Of a stretch of DNA of 64,000 nt, positions 9,916 through 17,694 are shown piece by piece. The DNA comes from G963555815 sp965249615 [NCBI: bacterium] (GTDB taxonomy: Bacteria; UBA8248; JACPRG01). Positions within the stretch are counted from its first letter, which is position 1. Every line of letters starts with the position of its first letter. The position numbers and the translations under genes are program-made. The stretch covers positions 1-64,000 of the forward strand of contig CBDFMI010000005.1 in the NCBI GenBank assembly GCA_965249615.1. Reading direction: 5' to 3'. The notes under the pieces were generated by a model that had not been told where the DNA came from, did not search any database, and worked only from the letters and a program-made list of their open reading frames with translations.

Positions 9916-10104
9916 ATGACAATGAAGGCCAACTTCCGGTCTGCCAGCACTCCTTCGGCGCGCGACGTGCGGAGATTGCGTGTGGGCGCCAAACGGGAGG
10001 TGCGGCTCGTCCGTTCGACTCACAAGACCATCGACGACGTGATCGAAGTCATCCGACTCGAGTGGCATCATCAAAGAAAGAAGGGAAAACGGAAGCCTGC
10101 ATAA
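9916..10104 (+). CDS. Possible small basic protein, 62 aa
   Basis: A short frame starting ATGACAATG (9916) encodes a basic product whose C-terminal half (VRSTHKTIDDVIEVIR, then a Lys/Arg tail) looks protein-like rather than random. No ribosome-binding site is obvious, and the frame continues upstream without better sense. It lies between the barrel gene and the right-hand repeat. It could be a remnant of an island gene. Confidence 0.25.
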   Translation: MTMKANFRSASTPSARDVRRLRVGAKREVRLVRSTHKTIDDVIEVIRLEWHHQRKKGKRKPA

Positions 10105-10231
10105 GGCGAGTGGACGCCGATCCGCGTCGTTTGATGCAGCCCGGATTCAGTGTCCGGTTCTGCCATCAAGTTGAAGGCGTCCGCCACCACCTGATCGAAG
10201 GCCGTGCGGTCCCCATGTTGAATTTGCGAAC

Positions 10232-10346
10232 GGGCGTAATTCCTTGAAAAAGTAGCAGATACGACGAAGCCCCGAAGGGGTGACCCTCCGGGGCTTCGCG
10301 TTAACTAACGAGTCGCCTAAGTTGGCGCCCGAAAAAATGGCTCCCC
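10232..10346. repeat. Right copy of 115-nt direct repeat, overlapping tRNA-Asn
   Basis: This copy contains the real last nine bases of tRNA-Asn (complement of TGGCTCCCC at 10338-10346) and 106 bases of its downstream flank. It pairs with 3791-3905. The strong inverted repeat inside, arms CGAAGCCCCGAAGGG and CCCTCCGGGGCTTCG with a GTGA loop, is probably the tRNA transcription terminator structure. A T6 run also follows the tRNA CCA end directly on the minus strand. Confidence 0.75.
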
Positions 10347-10413
10347 GGGCCGGATTCGAACCAGCGACATGGTGGTTAACAGCCACCCGCTCTGCCTGCT
10401 GAGCTACCGGGGA
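10338..10413 (-). tRNA. tRNA-Asn (GTT)
   Basis: A 76-nt cloverleaf with acceptor TCCCCGG/CCGGGGA, D arm GCTC...GAGC, anticodon loop CTGTTAA with anticodon GTT, T arm around GGTTCGAATCC, discriminator G and encoded CCA. The 3' nine bases are part of the 115-nt direct repeat, so this tRNA is the likely integration target for the island on its left. Confidence 0.95.
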
Positions 10414-10458
10414 GCGATAGGTTTCAGATAGATCAGAAAATATGCCCCGCGCCTTACC

Positions 10459-11472
10459 TCATGTCAAGGAGGGCCCCTTTCCCTCTAAAGAGGCGCGGAT
10501 AACGACCTCGGCCTCTCGCACGACCCGCTCTACGGCTGTCTTCAGAGAACCCTTCACCCGCACCCCCGAGGCGAAGGGATGTCCCCCTCCGCCCAAAGGG
10601 ATGGCGATCTCGCTCACCCTCACTCGGCCCTTTGACCGAAGGCTCGTGCGAATGAGATTGTCTCCCATCTCCACAAAGAGGATGGCGACCTCGACCCCCG
10701 CCACGGTCCGGAGGACATCGATGAAATTCTCCGTATCCTCGGTACTGGCCCCAACGTCCTGGAACATCTTCTGGGTGACCGTCATCCACGCAATACGCCC
10801 CTCGCAGCCAAGCTTGAGCCCCCGAAGCGCCTCCCCGAGAAGTTTCAGTCTCACTTGGGGCGATTCCTCAAAGACCTGACTATAGATGGCGGGGGGGTTC
10901 ACCCCGAGGTCGATCAGCTCGGCCACCACTCGGTGGGTCTTCGCACTGGTGTTCGAGAAACGAAAGGAGCCAGTATCTGTCATGATGGCCGCGTAGAGGG
11001 CCTCTGCCACAGGGAGGCTCAGAGGGCCGTAGCCCCGAAGCAGGTCATAGACGATCTCACCCGTGGCTGAGGCCTCTTCAAAGCCCGCATGAAGGTCTCC
11101 GAAATGCTCCTCGATGGGGTGGTGGTCGATGCAAATCACGGGGACCCCAAGGCTTCGGATAGGCTCCCCCAGTGCCCCCAGGCGTTCCCACTTGTTCATG
11201 TCAAGGGCCAGGACAAGGTTCGGTTTCATGGGAAGCGAAGTGCCCGGCTCGTAGACCCGGACGTCACCCCCCGGGTCGAGGAAGCGGAACATGGCCGGGG
11301 TGGGAGTGGCGTTCAGAACAAGGACCTTCTTTCCACGGTCCCGAAGGAAATGAAAGAGCGCCATCTCCGAGCCCAGGGCATCGCCGTCGGGGTTCACATG
11401 GGCGGTCAGGAGGATCTCGCGGTGGCTGTCGAGGGCCTCCCGGACCTTGGAGAGGGGTGCAGAGACGCTCAC
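10459..11472 (-). CDS. nrnA: DHH-family oligoribonuclease / PAP phosphatase NrnA
   Basis: The GTG start at 11472 gives VSVSAPLSKVREAL and overlaps the stop of the upstream pncB frame as GTGA. Longer starts only read antisense-like sequence. The 337-residue protein has the DHH-phosphoesterase motifs: HVNPDGDALGSE, a central Asp (ALDMN), CIDHHP, and the DHHA1 motif GGGGHPFASG near the C-terminus. NrnA degrades short RNA oligomers and dephosphorylates 3'-phosphoadenosine 5'-phosphate using manganese. The overlap with pncB suggests one transcript. The frame is intact although its upstream neighbour is ruined. Confidence 0.9.
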   Translation of the reverse strand: MSVSAPLSKVREALDSHREILLTAHVNPDGDALGSEMALFHFLRDRGKKVLVLNATPTPAMFRFLDPGGDVRVYEPGTSLPMKPNLVLALDMNKWERLGALGEPIRSLGVPVICIDHHPIEEHFGDLHAGFEEASATGEIVYDLLRGYGPLSLPVAEALYAAIMTDTGSFRFSNTSAKTHRVVAELIDLGVNPPAIYSQVFEESPQVRLKLLGEALRGLKLGCEGRIAWMTVTQKMFQDVGASTEDTENFIDVLRTVAGVEVAILFVEMGDNLIRTSLRSKGRVRVSEIAIPLGGGGHPFASGVRVKGSLKTAVERVVREAEVVIRASLEGKGPSLT

Positions 11473-12610
11473 TTGAGGTTCTCGAGGGCGGGGAGGCTCT
11501 TGAGCTGGCCCAGGACGTATTCTCTGATCTCGCAGAGAGAAGGAAGCATTCTGGCCAGCCCCCCTCCTTCGACGATGGGAGACAGGATGTCCCCCAGCGT
11601 GGGGGATTCGACCATCCGAGAGGAGGCATGTTCCAGGGGGATGATCTCGCGCCGTTCCGTCTCCCGGCACCTCAGGGCCGTCTTGGCACCCGACATCTTG
11701 CCCCTCTTGGCGATGGGCTCCCCCTCGATTTCCACAATGTCCATGGAGAAGTCCAGAACGGGAACGTCGCTGATGGAGGCCCCCACACCGAAACCGTCCA
11801 TATAGGGGCGGAGCTCGGCGATGCGTTCCTCACCGACGCCCCCCGCTCACGAAGATCCGGACATCATGAAATCCGCGAATGTCGAGCTCCCAGCGGACTT
11901 CCTGAATAATCTGGATGAAATCTCCTCGGCGTGAGAAGGGGTATCGAGGCGCACGGCCGAGAGGCGGCCCCAGAGGGCTTCTGCCACCTTGACGGCCTCG
12001 AACTTCTCGTCGACAAGGGTGTCGACCAGGGCAACCCGTTTCACCTCGGGGTCGATGATCTCATCAAAGGCCAGCGTCGCCGTGGCCACATCCCCCATCT
12101 GGAGGACCAGGGCGCGGGGGATAGTTCCCATGGCTTTCTCGCCGATCATCTCAGCGCTTTTGACGGCAGCCACCCCGTCGCAGCCCCCGATATAGGCGGT
12201 CCGCTCCATGAAAGGGGCAATGGCGGGATGGATCCGCCTTGCGCCAAAGCTGACGACCTGTCGATCCCCAGCCAGCTTCTTGCACCTTGCCGCACTGGTC
12301 GCGACCCCGGAGGCCCGGCAGAGGGAAAGCCGAGGACAGCCGTCTCGTACGCTCCGAAGTCCGTGTAGACCCCCTCGATCTCCATGACGGGATCAAAGGG
12401 ATAAAAAACCGTTCTCTCCGCCATGGAGCGGACCTGGACATCAAGGCCCTCCAGGAGGAGGTGCGCCGACTCCTCGTCTGCCTTGGAGCGATACGGCCCC
12501 CCTACCTCTGGCAGCACGTTCTCGGGGTGCTCCGGGAAGGGCTCCCGGTCCTGCTCCTCCTTCTTCGCGGCCCTCTCGTTTAACGCAACGATGGCCTCAA
12601 GACAGTGCAT
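11469..12610 (-). pseudogene. pncB: Nicotinate phosphoribosyltransferase, 5' truncated and frameshifted
   Basis: Family residues are clear but split over three or four frames: YTDFGAYETAVLGF, then [47 protein letters not shown], and PYMDGFGVGASISD. Breaks lie near 12310 (C run), 11935 and 11841 (G6 run). Intact members of this archaeal/thermophile-like type carry about 60 more N-terminal residues with the SDVYF-type start. Here these are replaced by a foreign stretch from the ATG at 12610 (MHCLEAIVALNERAAKKEE), which has a strong GAGGAGGT site and follows on from small phage-like genes. The enzyme would make nicotinate mononucleotide in NAD salvage. The copy is almost certainly inactive unless the indels are sequence errors. 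Confidence 0.75.
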
Positions 12611-12620
12611 CGAGACCTCC

Positions 12621-12800
12621 TCAGAAAGAATTATCAGGACGCTCCAAGCGAACCCGAGCGTCAATGCTGTACTTCTGAACGTCCGCCTGTACGCGAAGTC
12701 CGCGCAGCTTGTAGTCCTCGTGAATGACGTGACCCGCGAGCGCGAGAGCGAACACAAAAGCAACCAACGGAACCACAACCCACCAAGGAAACTGTTTCAT
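12621..12800 (-). CDS. Small single-pass membrane protein, 59 aa
   Basis: This short frame begins at an ATG overlapping the stop of the upstream gene (ATGA at 12797-12800). The product opens MKQFPWWVVVPLVAFVFA, one membrane segment at about residues 5-25, followed by a charged tail of about 34 residues (VIHEDYKLRGLRVQADVQK). The overlap and shared strand place it in the compact phage-like cluster. Small anchored proteins like this occur among phage early genes and as holin or spanin parts, but I do not recognise this one. Confidence 0.6.
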   Translation of the reverse strand: MKQFPWWVVVPLVAFVFALALAGHVIHEDYKLRGLRVQADVQKYSIDARVRLERPDNSF

Positions 12801-13072
12801 TTTTTCTTCCTCCTGCTACGGCGCTTGCGGGGCAGCTTGACGAACCCCTTACGCCTCAGGTACCCATCCGACTTTGGGAAGGGAGGCCCATAAATTTTGT
12901 CCCTAGCAATCCGAATGACGTTCTTTTCTTTCCCCATTGGGTTCTCTGGCTTGGGGACTATCAGCCGGACGCAGCCATTTAGGACCTCTAACACCGTTCC
13001 GTAACGAAACCCTCTCCTGTAGTAACTGACAACCTCACCAGCCTTGGGGTCTCTGTACACTAAGGATCCCAT
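12797..13072 (-). CDS. Hypothetical small basic protein, 91 aa
   Basis: The ATG overlaps the previous gene's stop by one base (TAATG). The first 50 residues look like a small beta-barrel (SYYRRGFRYGTVLEVLNG, VRLIVPKPENP), reminiscent of SH3-like or KOW-type nucleic-acid binding folds. The C-terminus is extremely basic (KLPRKRRSRRKKK), which suggests DNA or RNA contact. The family was not recognised, and the fold suggestion is inference from pattern only. It belongs to a run of overlapping genes on the minus strand. Confidence 0.6.
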   Translation of the reverse strand: MGSLVYRDPKAGEVVSYYRRGFRYGTVLEVLNGCVRLIVPKPENPMGKEKNVIRIARDKIYGPPFPKSDGYLRRKGFVKLPRKRRSRRKKK

Positions 13073-13260
13073 TAGGAAATGTTCCCCGCGCTTTTGAGTA
13101 TCCCCAACACCGCGTCAGTTTCCTCGTCTATCAACCGAATAAAATCTAGATCGAGGGGGTTTTCTCCCTGCTCGATAGCCTTAGAGACCCGTTGAGCCAC
13201 AAGGCCAGTGACGACCGCTAAAATCCACTCGTGAATCGTAGGGTACTTTTTCAAGTTCAT
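13072..13260 (-). CDS. Hypothetical protein, 62 aa
   Basis: The start at 13260 (MNLKKYPTIHEWILAVVTG) is behind GAAGGAG. The longer frame upstream of this ATG is out of register with another real small gene and was discarded. The product has a hydrophobic helix (about residues 11-25) and an acidic C-terminal half (LDFIRLIDEETDAVLGI). Its stop overlaps the start of the following gene by one base. Function is unknown. Confidence 0.55.
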   Translation of the reverse strand: MNLKKYPTIHEWILAVVTGLVAQRVSKAIEQGENPLDLDFIRLIDEETDAVLGILKSAGNIS

Positions 13261-13277
13261 TAGGCCGCTACTCCTTC

Positions 13278-13448
13278 CTACTCCTCCTGGTACTTCTCGA
13301 TTAACCTCTGCTCCTCGTCTCCTGTCACGGGCTTTAGCTGCTTCACCTTCTGCCGAAGCTCCGGTGACAGAGACCCCCGTCCAGCGAAGGTCTTTGAGAC
13401 TTGACGGCGCGTAGGGCCTACCAGTCTTGCTACCCAACGGTTAGTCAC
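13278..13448 (-). CDS. Hypothetical protein, 56 aa
   Basis: The GTG at 13448 overlaps the stop of the recombinase-like gene (AGTGACTAA) and is preceded by AGGGGGCAAA. The product (TNRWVARLVGPTRRQV, then a charged C-terminus ending EKYQEE) is small and helical, with a possible helix-turn-helix near its start (ARLVGPTRRQVSKTFAG). It could be a small DNA-binding regulator, but that is inference. The same bases were also read in another frame, but overlap and ribosome-binding site favour this one. Confidence 0.5.
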   Translation of the reverse strand: MTNRWVARLVGPTRRQVSKTFAGRGSLSPELRQKVKQLKPVTGDEEQRLIEKYQEE

Positions 13449-13743
13449 TTTGCCCCCTTACCTCACTTCTGAGCCGTCGGAGCAGCCCGTGAAGGGTGGA
13501 CAACGCGAAGGGCTTACCAGAGCGAGCCCGAATGCCTCTCTTGTTAAGCTCCCAAAGAATGTCTCGTGGCCCGACGTACCGCGCGTCCCACTTGCGAATT
13601 AACTCCAAAACCCTTTGCTCATCCTCGTCCATCTCAAGTCGGCACTCGTGTACTAAGCGGAACCCATAAGGAATTCGCCCGGAGTAGCGGCGGCCGCTCT
13701 TCCGTAAACGAGTGAGAGCATCCTTGGTTTTCTCGCTTATCAC
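13441..13743 (-). CDS. Recombinase-domain protein (serine-recombinase middle domain), 100 aa
   Basis: The sequence TKDALTRLRKSGRRYSGRIPYGFRL, followed by an acidic residue run with DEDEQRVLELIRKW, an LNKRGIRARSGKPFALSTLH motif and a short tail, is the Recombinase domain found in the middle of large serine recombinases. The catalytic N-terminal resolvase domain is absent and there is no space for it. The protein is therefore a stand-alone DNA-binding version or a remnant. It heads a cluster of five short overlapping genes and faces the barrel gene on the plus strand. Confidence 0.65.
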   Translation of the reverse strand: MISEKTKDALTRLRKSGRRYSGRIPYGFRLVHECRLEMDEDEQRVLELIRKWDARYVGPRDILWELNKRGIRARSGKPFALSTLHGLLRRLRSEVRGQSD

Positions 13744-13803
13744 CCGGATGATCGGTCGGGTAATCTGGAGTTGGACGAAGTTCTAAGCAAAAAGGGGGCA
13801 TAT

Positions 13804-14655
13804 GTGAGTTTCAATGCTTGGGGAAGAGGGAAAACTACGAAACGTACCTTGCTTTATCTTTCTTTGGCTTTGTTTGTGGCGATTGTGGGGAGAACGGCCG
13901 CCCTGCCAGGCGCGGCAACGGCGCAGGATACGCGGGATAAAGCGGGCGGGTTCTATGTCAGCTTAAGCGGGTTGCCCGTCATGCCGGAAAATTCAGACAC
14001 AACATCCGATGAAGTAGATGAGCCGTTGGTCAGTGGTAGACTAGACGGAAATCTAGGTCTGAAAACTGGCCCAGGAATGCTGGGCGCAGCGGGTTATGAT
14101 TTCGGGAATGGCCTTCGGACTGAAATTGAATTTGGATACCGAAAGATCTATATAGACGGATTCGACGGCGAATTCAACGGGGATGTTGATGGCGTTCCGG
14201 TCACTAATTTACCAATCAGGGACCCAATAGACGTCGGACCCTTTCGTGGCGGCAAGCTGAGAGGGGACATCGAAACAAAATCATTTATGACAAACGCATA
14301 TTACGCCTATCCCAAATACCAGCTAAAGCCGTATATCGGGGCGGGCATCGGCGTCGCATTTCACAGCGCAGAGCGTACCCTAGACAGAGTCGCCGCAGGC
14401 GATATCGTGATTATTGAAAAAAGTACCGAAGAATACGACGACACTTCTTTTGCATATCAGGCCATGGTGGGGGTTGTCTTTGGGTTTACAAAAAACATTG
14501 AAGCCCGTTTAGGCTATCGGTTTATGGGCACGCCGGACCTGGAACTCGATTACACGGACATTAGCTACTCGACGCACGGCATCGAATTGGGGATTTTGTA
14601 TCGATTCCAGTCGTTGTTGGGGTTTGCGGGCAGGCATCAGTCGGACAGAAAATAG
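13804..14655 (+). CDS. Outer-membrane beta-barrel protein, 283 aa
   Basis: The GTG at 13804 is preferred because AGGGGGCATAT precedes it. A TTG at 13771 would extend it by 11 residues. A signal peptide follows (TLLYLSLALFVAIVG, cleavage after ATA-Q). The mature barrel has short loops and strands such as GLRTEIEFGYRKIY, YQLKPYIGAGIGVAFH and IEARLGYRFMG, near the pattern of small opacity-type porins. The ending (FAGRHQSDRK) adds a hydrophilic tail after the last strand IELGILYRF. It is lower in GC than its neighbours and sits between phage-like genes and the integrase, so it reads as cargo of the mobile element. Confidence 0.75.
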   Translation: MSFNAWGRGKTTKRTLLYLSLALFVAIVGRTAALPGAATAQDTRDKAGGFYVSLSGLPVMPENSDTTSDEVDEPLVSGRLDGNLGLKTGPGMLGAAGYDFGNGLRTEIEFGYRKIYIDGFDGEFNGDVDGVPVTNLPIRDPIDVGPFRGGKLRGDIETKSFMTNAYYAYPKYQLKPYIGAGIGVAFHSAERTLDRVAAGDIVIIEKSTEEYDDTSFAYQAMVGVVFGFTKNIEARLGYRFMGTPDLELDYTDISYSTHGIELGILYRFQSLLGFAGRHQSDRK

Positions 14656-14747
14656 CGCAAGAAGAGAAGAAGAGGCGCCACGGCTTGTTGTGTGATTGAG
14701 GAACCGCGCAGCATACGACCCCCGACACTATGTGACGGGCATGTTTC

Positions 14748-15790
14748 GTGACGATTCGCAAGCGACGTGGTTCGTTCTACTATCGTTTCTGGCGCACGGG
14801 AAAACTCTATGAGCGAGGGGGCTTCAGAAGCAAACGCGCGGCATTAGAAGCGGAGTGGGAAAAGCGAAAGGAAGTCGGAGCATCCGCAAGCGATAAGAGA
14901 GCCCGCCTCCTTCCATTCTCGAAAGCCCTCGACAAATACCTTTCTGAGGTAGTGTCTCAACACGCTCGCCCCGATCCTCGTAGGTATGAACCTTTAAGAC
15001 GCTACTTCGAGGATAGGCCCCTCACTTCTATTAAGCCCTCGGACATAGAGGCGTTCCGTCAGTGGAGAGTATCTAACCCTCTCCGCAAGCGACCTCCGAC
15101 GGGCTCAACGGTCAACCGCGACCTGGCTCACCTGTCAGGCTTGTTTACCTGGGCTCAGCGTTCCGGGTTTCTACCCGACGGGTACAACCCCGCCTCCTCT
15201 AGGAAAGTGAAACGAGCGAGGGAAACCTGGCGGCCTTGGATTATCCTAACACCTGAGCAAGAGGAGAAGCTACTAGGGCCCTCCCGGCCAGGGAGCGCGC
15301 CCAGGTGATTCTTCTCAAGAATCTCGGGGTTCGCAAGGGAGTAGTCCTCAACCTAAGGTGGGAGAGTATTGACTGGACGCATAGGCTGGTACACTATAGC
15401 GGTAAGGGGAAATCAGGTGCGATTCCCCTTAACGTGACGGCCCTGCGAGTACTTCAAGGTTTAGGGCCGAAGCCCTCGGGGAGGGTATTCAGGGGGACCT
15501 CCGACACCACTCTACGTAGATGGTGGGATAAGGCCCGGAGAGCGCTTGGGCTGCCTCACCTTAGGCTCCACGACCTGCGTGTGACCTTCGCTAGGCAGCT
15601 ATCGGAGAAGGGGGTATCGTTGAAGGTAATCCAGAGTCTCCTGGGCCACACGACGCCTATAATGACCCTGAGATACATACCCACGGACCTCCGGGATATG
15701 CAGACTGCCGTGGAGCGGCTTGTGGAGCCAGTTGAGGATAATCGTAGGTCAGACCGTAGGTCAGTGAAAGTGGGCACTGTAAGTAATTGA
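14748..15790 (+). pseudogene. int: Tyrosine recombinase (phage integrase), frameshifted
   Basis: The N-terminal part (GTG 14748, MTIRKRRGSFYYRF, SAM-like core-binding domain) stops at 15308. The catalytic part resumes one base away in another frame, overlapping as GTGA, and ends at 15790. One missing G in the GGG at 15279-15281 would restore LLGALPARERAQVILLKN. Catalytic residues are present in the second half: Arg in GVRKGVVLNLRW, Lys in GKGKSG, HDLR (H-x-x-R), LLGHT and the Tyr of TLRYIP. It ends nine bases before tRNA-Arg, typical of an integrase at an attachment site. As written it would be inactive. Confidence 0.8.
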
Positions 15791-15798
15791 TTTGCAAT

Positions 15799-15875
15799 GC
15801 GCCCGTAGCTCAGTTGGACAGAGCAACGGACTTCTAATCCGTGGGTCAGAGGTTCGAATCCTCTCGGGCGTGCCA
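15799..15875 (+). tRNA. tRNA-Arg (TCT)
   Basis: A 77-nt cloverleaf: acceptor GCGCCCG/CGGGCGT with one G-T pair, anticodon arm ACGGA/TCCGT with loop CTTCTAA (anticodon TCT), T arm around GGTTCGAATCC, discriminator G, encoded CCA. The integrase gene ends just upstream of its 5' end, so it may mark a junction of the mobile element. Confidence 0.95.
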
Positions 15876-15890
15876 ATTGATGGATATTGT

Positions 15891-15968
15891 GGTGGGCGTA
15901 GCTCAGCCGGTGAGAGCACTGGGCTGTGGACCCAGGGGTCGAGGGTTCGAATCCCTTCGCTCACCCCA
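15891..15968 (+). tRNA. tRNA-His (GTG)
   Basis: The cloverleaf has anticodon GTG (loop CTGTGGA), acceptor GTGGGCG/CGCTCAC, and the extra G at position -1 (15891) facing a C discriminator, the identity pair of tRNA-His. CCA is encoded. Confidence 0.95.
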
Positions 15969-15986
15969 ATTTGATCTTTGTTTCGC

Positions 15987-16064
15987 GCGCCCGTAGCTCA
16001 GCCTGGAAAGAGCGTCGGACTTCGAATCCGCAGGTCGTAGGTTCGAATCCTACCGGGCGTACCA
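15987..16064 (+). tRNA. tRNA-Arg (TCG)
   Basis: A second arginine tRNA: acceptor GCGCCCG/CGGGCGT, D arm with a slightly enlarged loop, anticodon TCG in loop CTTCGAA, T arm GTAGGTTCGAATCCTAC, discriminator A, encoded CCA. The outermost pair of the anticodon stem is a T-C mismatch. Confidence 0.9.
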
Positions 16065-16077
16065 GAAACGGGTGGGT

Positions 16078-16153
16078 GGGCCGCTAGCTCAACTGGTAGA
16101 GCAACGGACTCTTAATCCGTGGGTTGAAGGTTCGAGTCCTTCGCGGCTCACCA
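16078..16153 (+). tRNA. tRNA-Lys (CTT)
   Basis: A 76-nt cloverleaf with acceptor GGGCCGC/GCGGCTC, anticodon loop CTCTTAA with anticodon CTT, T arm around GGTTCGAGTCC, discriminator A and CCA. A short T5 run follows the gene. Confidence 0.95.
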
Positions 16154-16203
16154 TTTTTAAGCCTCGCCGGGGCCTGCGGCTCCTCAAAGGGCCCGGACAG
16201 AAT

Positions 16204-16287
16204 GCGAGGGTGGCGGAATGGCAGACGCGCTAGATTTAGGATCTAGTGCCTTCGGGCGTGGGGGTTCGAATCCCCCCTCTCGCACCA
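16204..16287 (+). tRNA. tRNA-Leu (TAG)
   Basis: A class II tRNA of 84 nt with a long variable arm (TGCCTTCGGGCGT), acceptor GCGAGGG/CTCTCGC, anticodon TAG in loop TTTAGGA, discriminator A and CCA. The trigger-factor start codon lies about 90 bases downstream, so tig may share this transcript. Confidence 0.95.
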
Positions 16288-16375
16288 GAGATATCCCGGC
16301 CCCGCGGGACCTATGCTTGGCAGGGCCTCCACCTTTTGGGAACCAGTCGGTCTGACTTCTCCAGCCGGTGCTACT

Positions 16376-17692
16376 ATGCGGATTGACGTTCAAGAAGTAG
16401 ACCCCTGCACGAAGCGCCTTGCCATCGAGGTTCCTCCCGAGGCGGTGCGCCTCGCCCTTGATCGGGCGTACGAGCGTCTCCAGCAAAAGGTGCGCCTGGA
16501 TGGCTTTCGAAAGGGAAAGGTACCCCGGAAGGTCTTGGAGCGCTATTACCGGGAGACGATCGAAGAGGATATCAAGAGGAAACTCATCCGCGACTCCTGT
16601 CGGGCAGCCTTTCAGGAGAGGGCCATCCAGCCGCTGGGAGAGCCCCACTACGAGCAGGTGGAGATGAGGGAGGCGCAGCCCTTTAAATTCACCGCCACGG
16701 TGGAGGTGGCCCCCCCCTTCGAGATACCTCCCTATGCGGGAAGGGAGTTTTCGAAGCCCCTCGCCGCTGTGTCTGAGGAGGAGGAGGGCCGGGCCCTTGA
16801 ACATCTGAGGAAACACCACGCTCAGTATGAGACGGCCCATGACCGGGGTGCCAAGGAGGATGACTATGTCCTCCTCGACATGTTGGGTTTCCTGGAGGGG
16901 GTCCAGGAGGATGACCTCAGCCGAGAGAATCAGGCCGTGCTCCTTGGCCAAGGCGGGCTTCCGCCGGAGCTGGAGGGGGCCCTTCTTGGGATGTCCAGGG
17001 AGGAGACGAAACGAGTCGAGATGGACTTCCCGGCCGACCACCAGAACCCCCGCCTCGCGGGAAAAAAAGCCCGCTTCGTCCTCACGGTCAAGGAGATCAA
17101 GGCACCGAGACTCCCCGAGCTGGATGATGAGTTCGCCCGTGCCCTCGGGCCCTATGATTCCTTGGAGGCACTTCGGGCCAAGGTTCGGGGGGAACTCGAG
17201 GCTCAGGCCGAGCATCGGGCGACGAGGTCACTTCAGCGGGCTATCCTGGACCATATTCTCCAGGAGGCGGAGTTCCCCGTTCCCCGCAGGCTTGTGGAAA
17301 CCGAGCTCCTGGGATTCATCCGTGAGGCTAAGCAGGGGTTCCCCCCCGAGGAGCAAGACCGGCTGGACGAGGAGAAGCTCCGGGCCGATCTGGAGGGGGG
17401 GGCTCAAAAGAGCGTGCGGGAGAAAATGATACTGGACCGGATCGCCGATGACGCAAGAATTGAGGTCTCGCCGGCGGAGGTGGAGACCGAGGTGGCGCGG
17501 CTCGCCCGCGGGGCAGGGCGTCCGGTGAGGGAATTTCGCTCCCAGCTGGAGGGTCAGGGAGCCCTGGGGACCCTTCAAAGGAGCCTGCAGCGCCAAAAGG
17601 CTTTGGACTATCTCGTGGGACAAGTAAAAGCGGTCCCAGTTGAAGGAGAGGGCCCTCTCCCTGAGAGTGGGGGGGAGCCCAAGGAGGAATAG
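16376..17692 (+). CDS. tig: Trigger factor, ribosome-associated chaperone
   Basis: The ATG at 16376 begins [19 protein letters not shown], the normal trigger-factor N-terminus; the 21 codons upstream are not family sequence. The 438-residue length is typical. Residues 1-145 form the ribosome-binding domain with a [13 protein letters not shown] loop (the family's GFRxGKxP signature). A peptidyl-prolyl isomerase domain follows (about 155-245), then the helical substrate-binding arms ending in an acidic tail. The chaperone shields nascent chains at the ribosome exit. It leads directly into clpP and clpX, the widely conserved tig-clpP-clpX order. Confidence 0.95.
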   Translation: MRIDVQEVDPCTKRLAIEVPPEAVRLALDRAYERLQQKVRLDGFRKGKVPRKVLERYYRETIEEDIKRKLIRDSCRAAFQERAIQPLGEPHYEQVEMREAQPFKFTATVEVAPPFEIPPYAGREFSKPLAAVSEEEEGRALEHLRKHHAQYETAHDRGAKEDDYVLLDMLGFLEGVQEDDLSRENQAVLLGQGGLPPELEGALLGMSREETKRVEMDFPADHQNPRLAGKKARFVLTVKEIKAPRLPELDDEFARALGPYDSLEALRAKVRGELEAQAEHRATRSLQRAILDHILQEAEFPVPRRLVETELLGFIREAKQGFPPEEQDRLDEEKLRADLEGGAQKSVREKMILDRIADDARIEVSPAEVETEVARLARGAGRPVREFRSQLEGQGALGTLQRSLQRQKALDYLVGQVKAVPVEGEGPLPESGGEPKEE

Positions 17693-17694
17693 CC

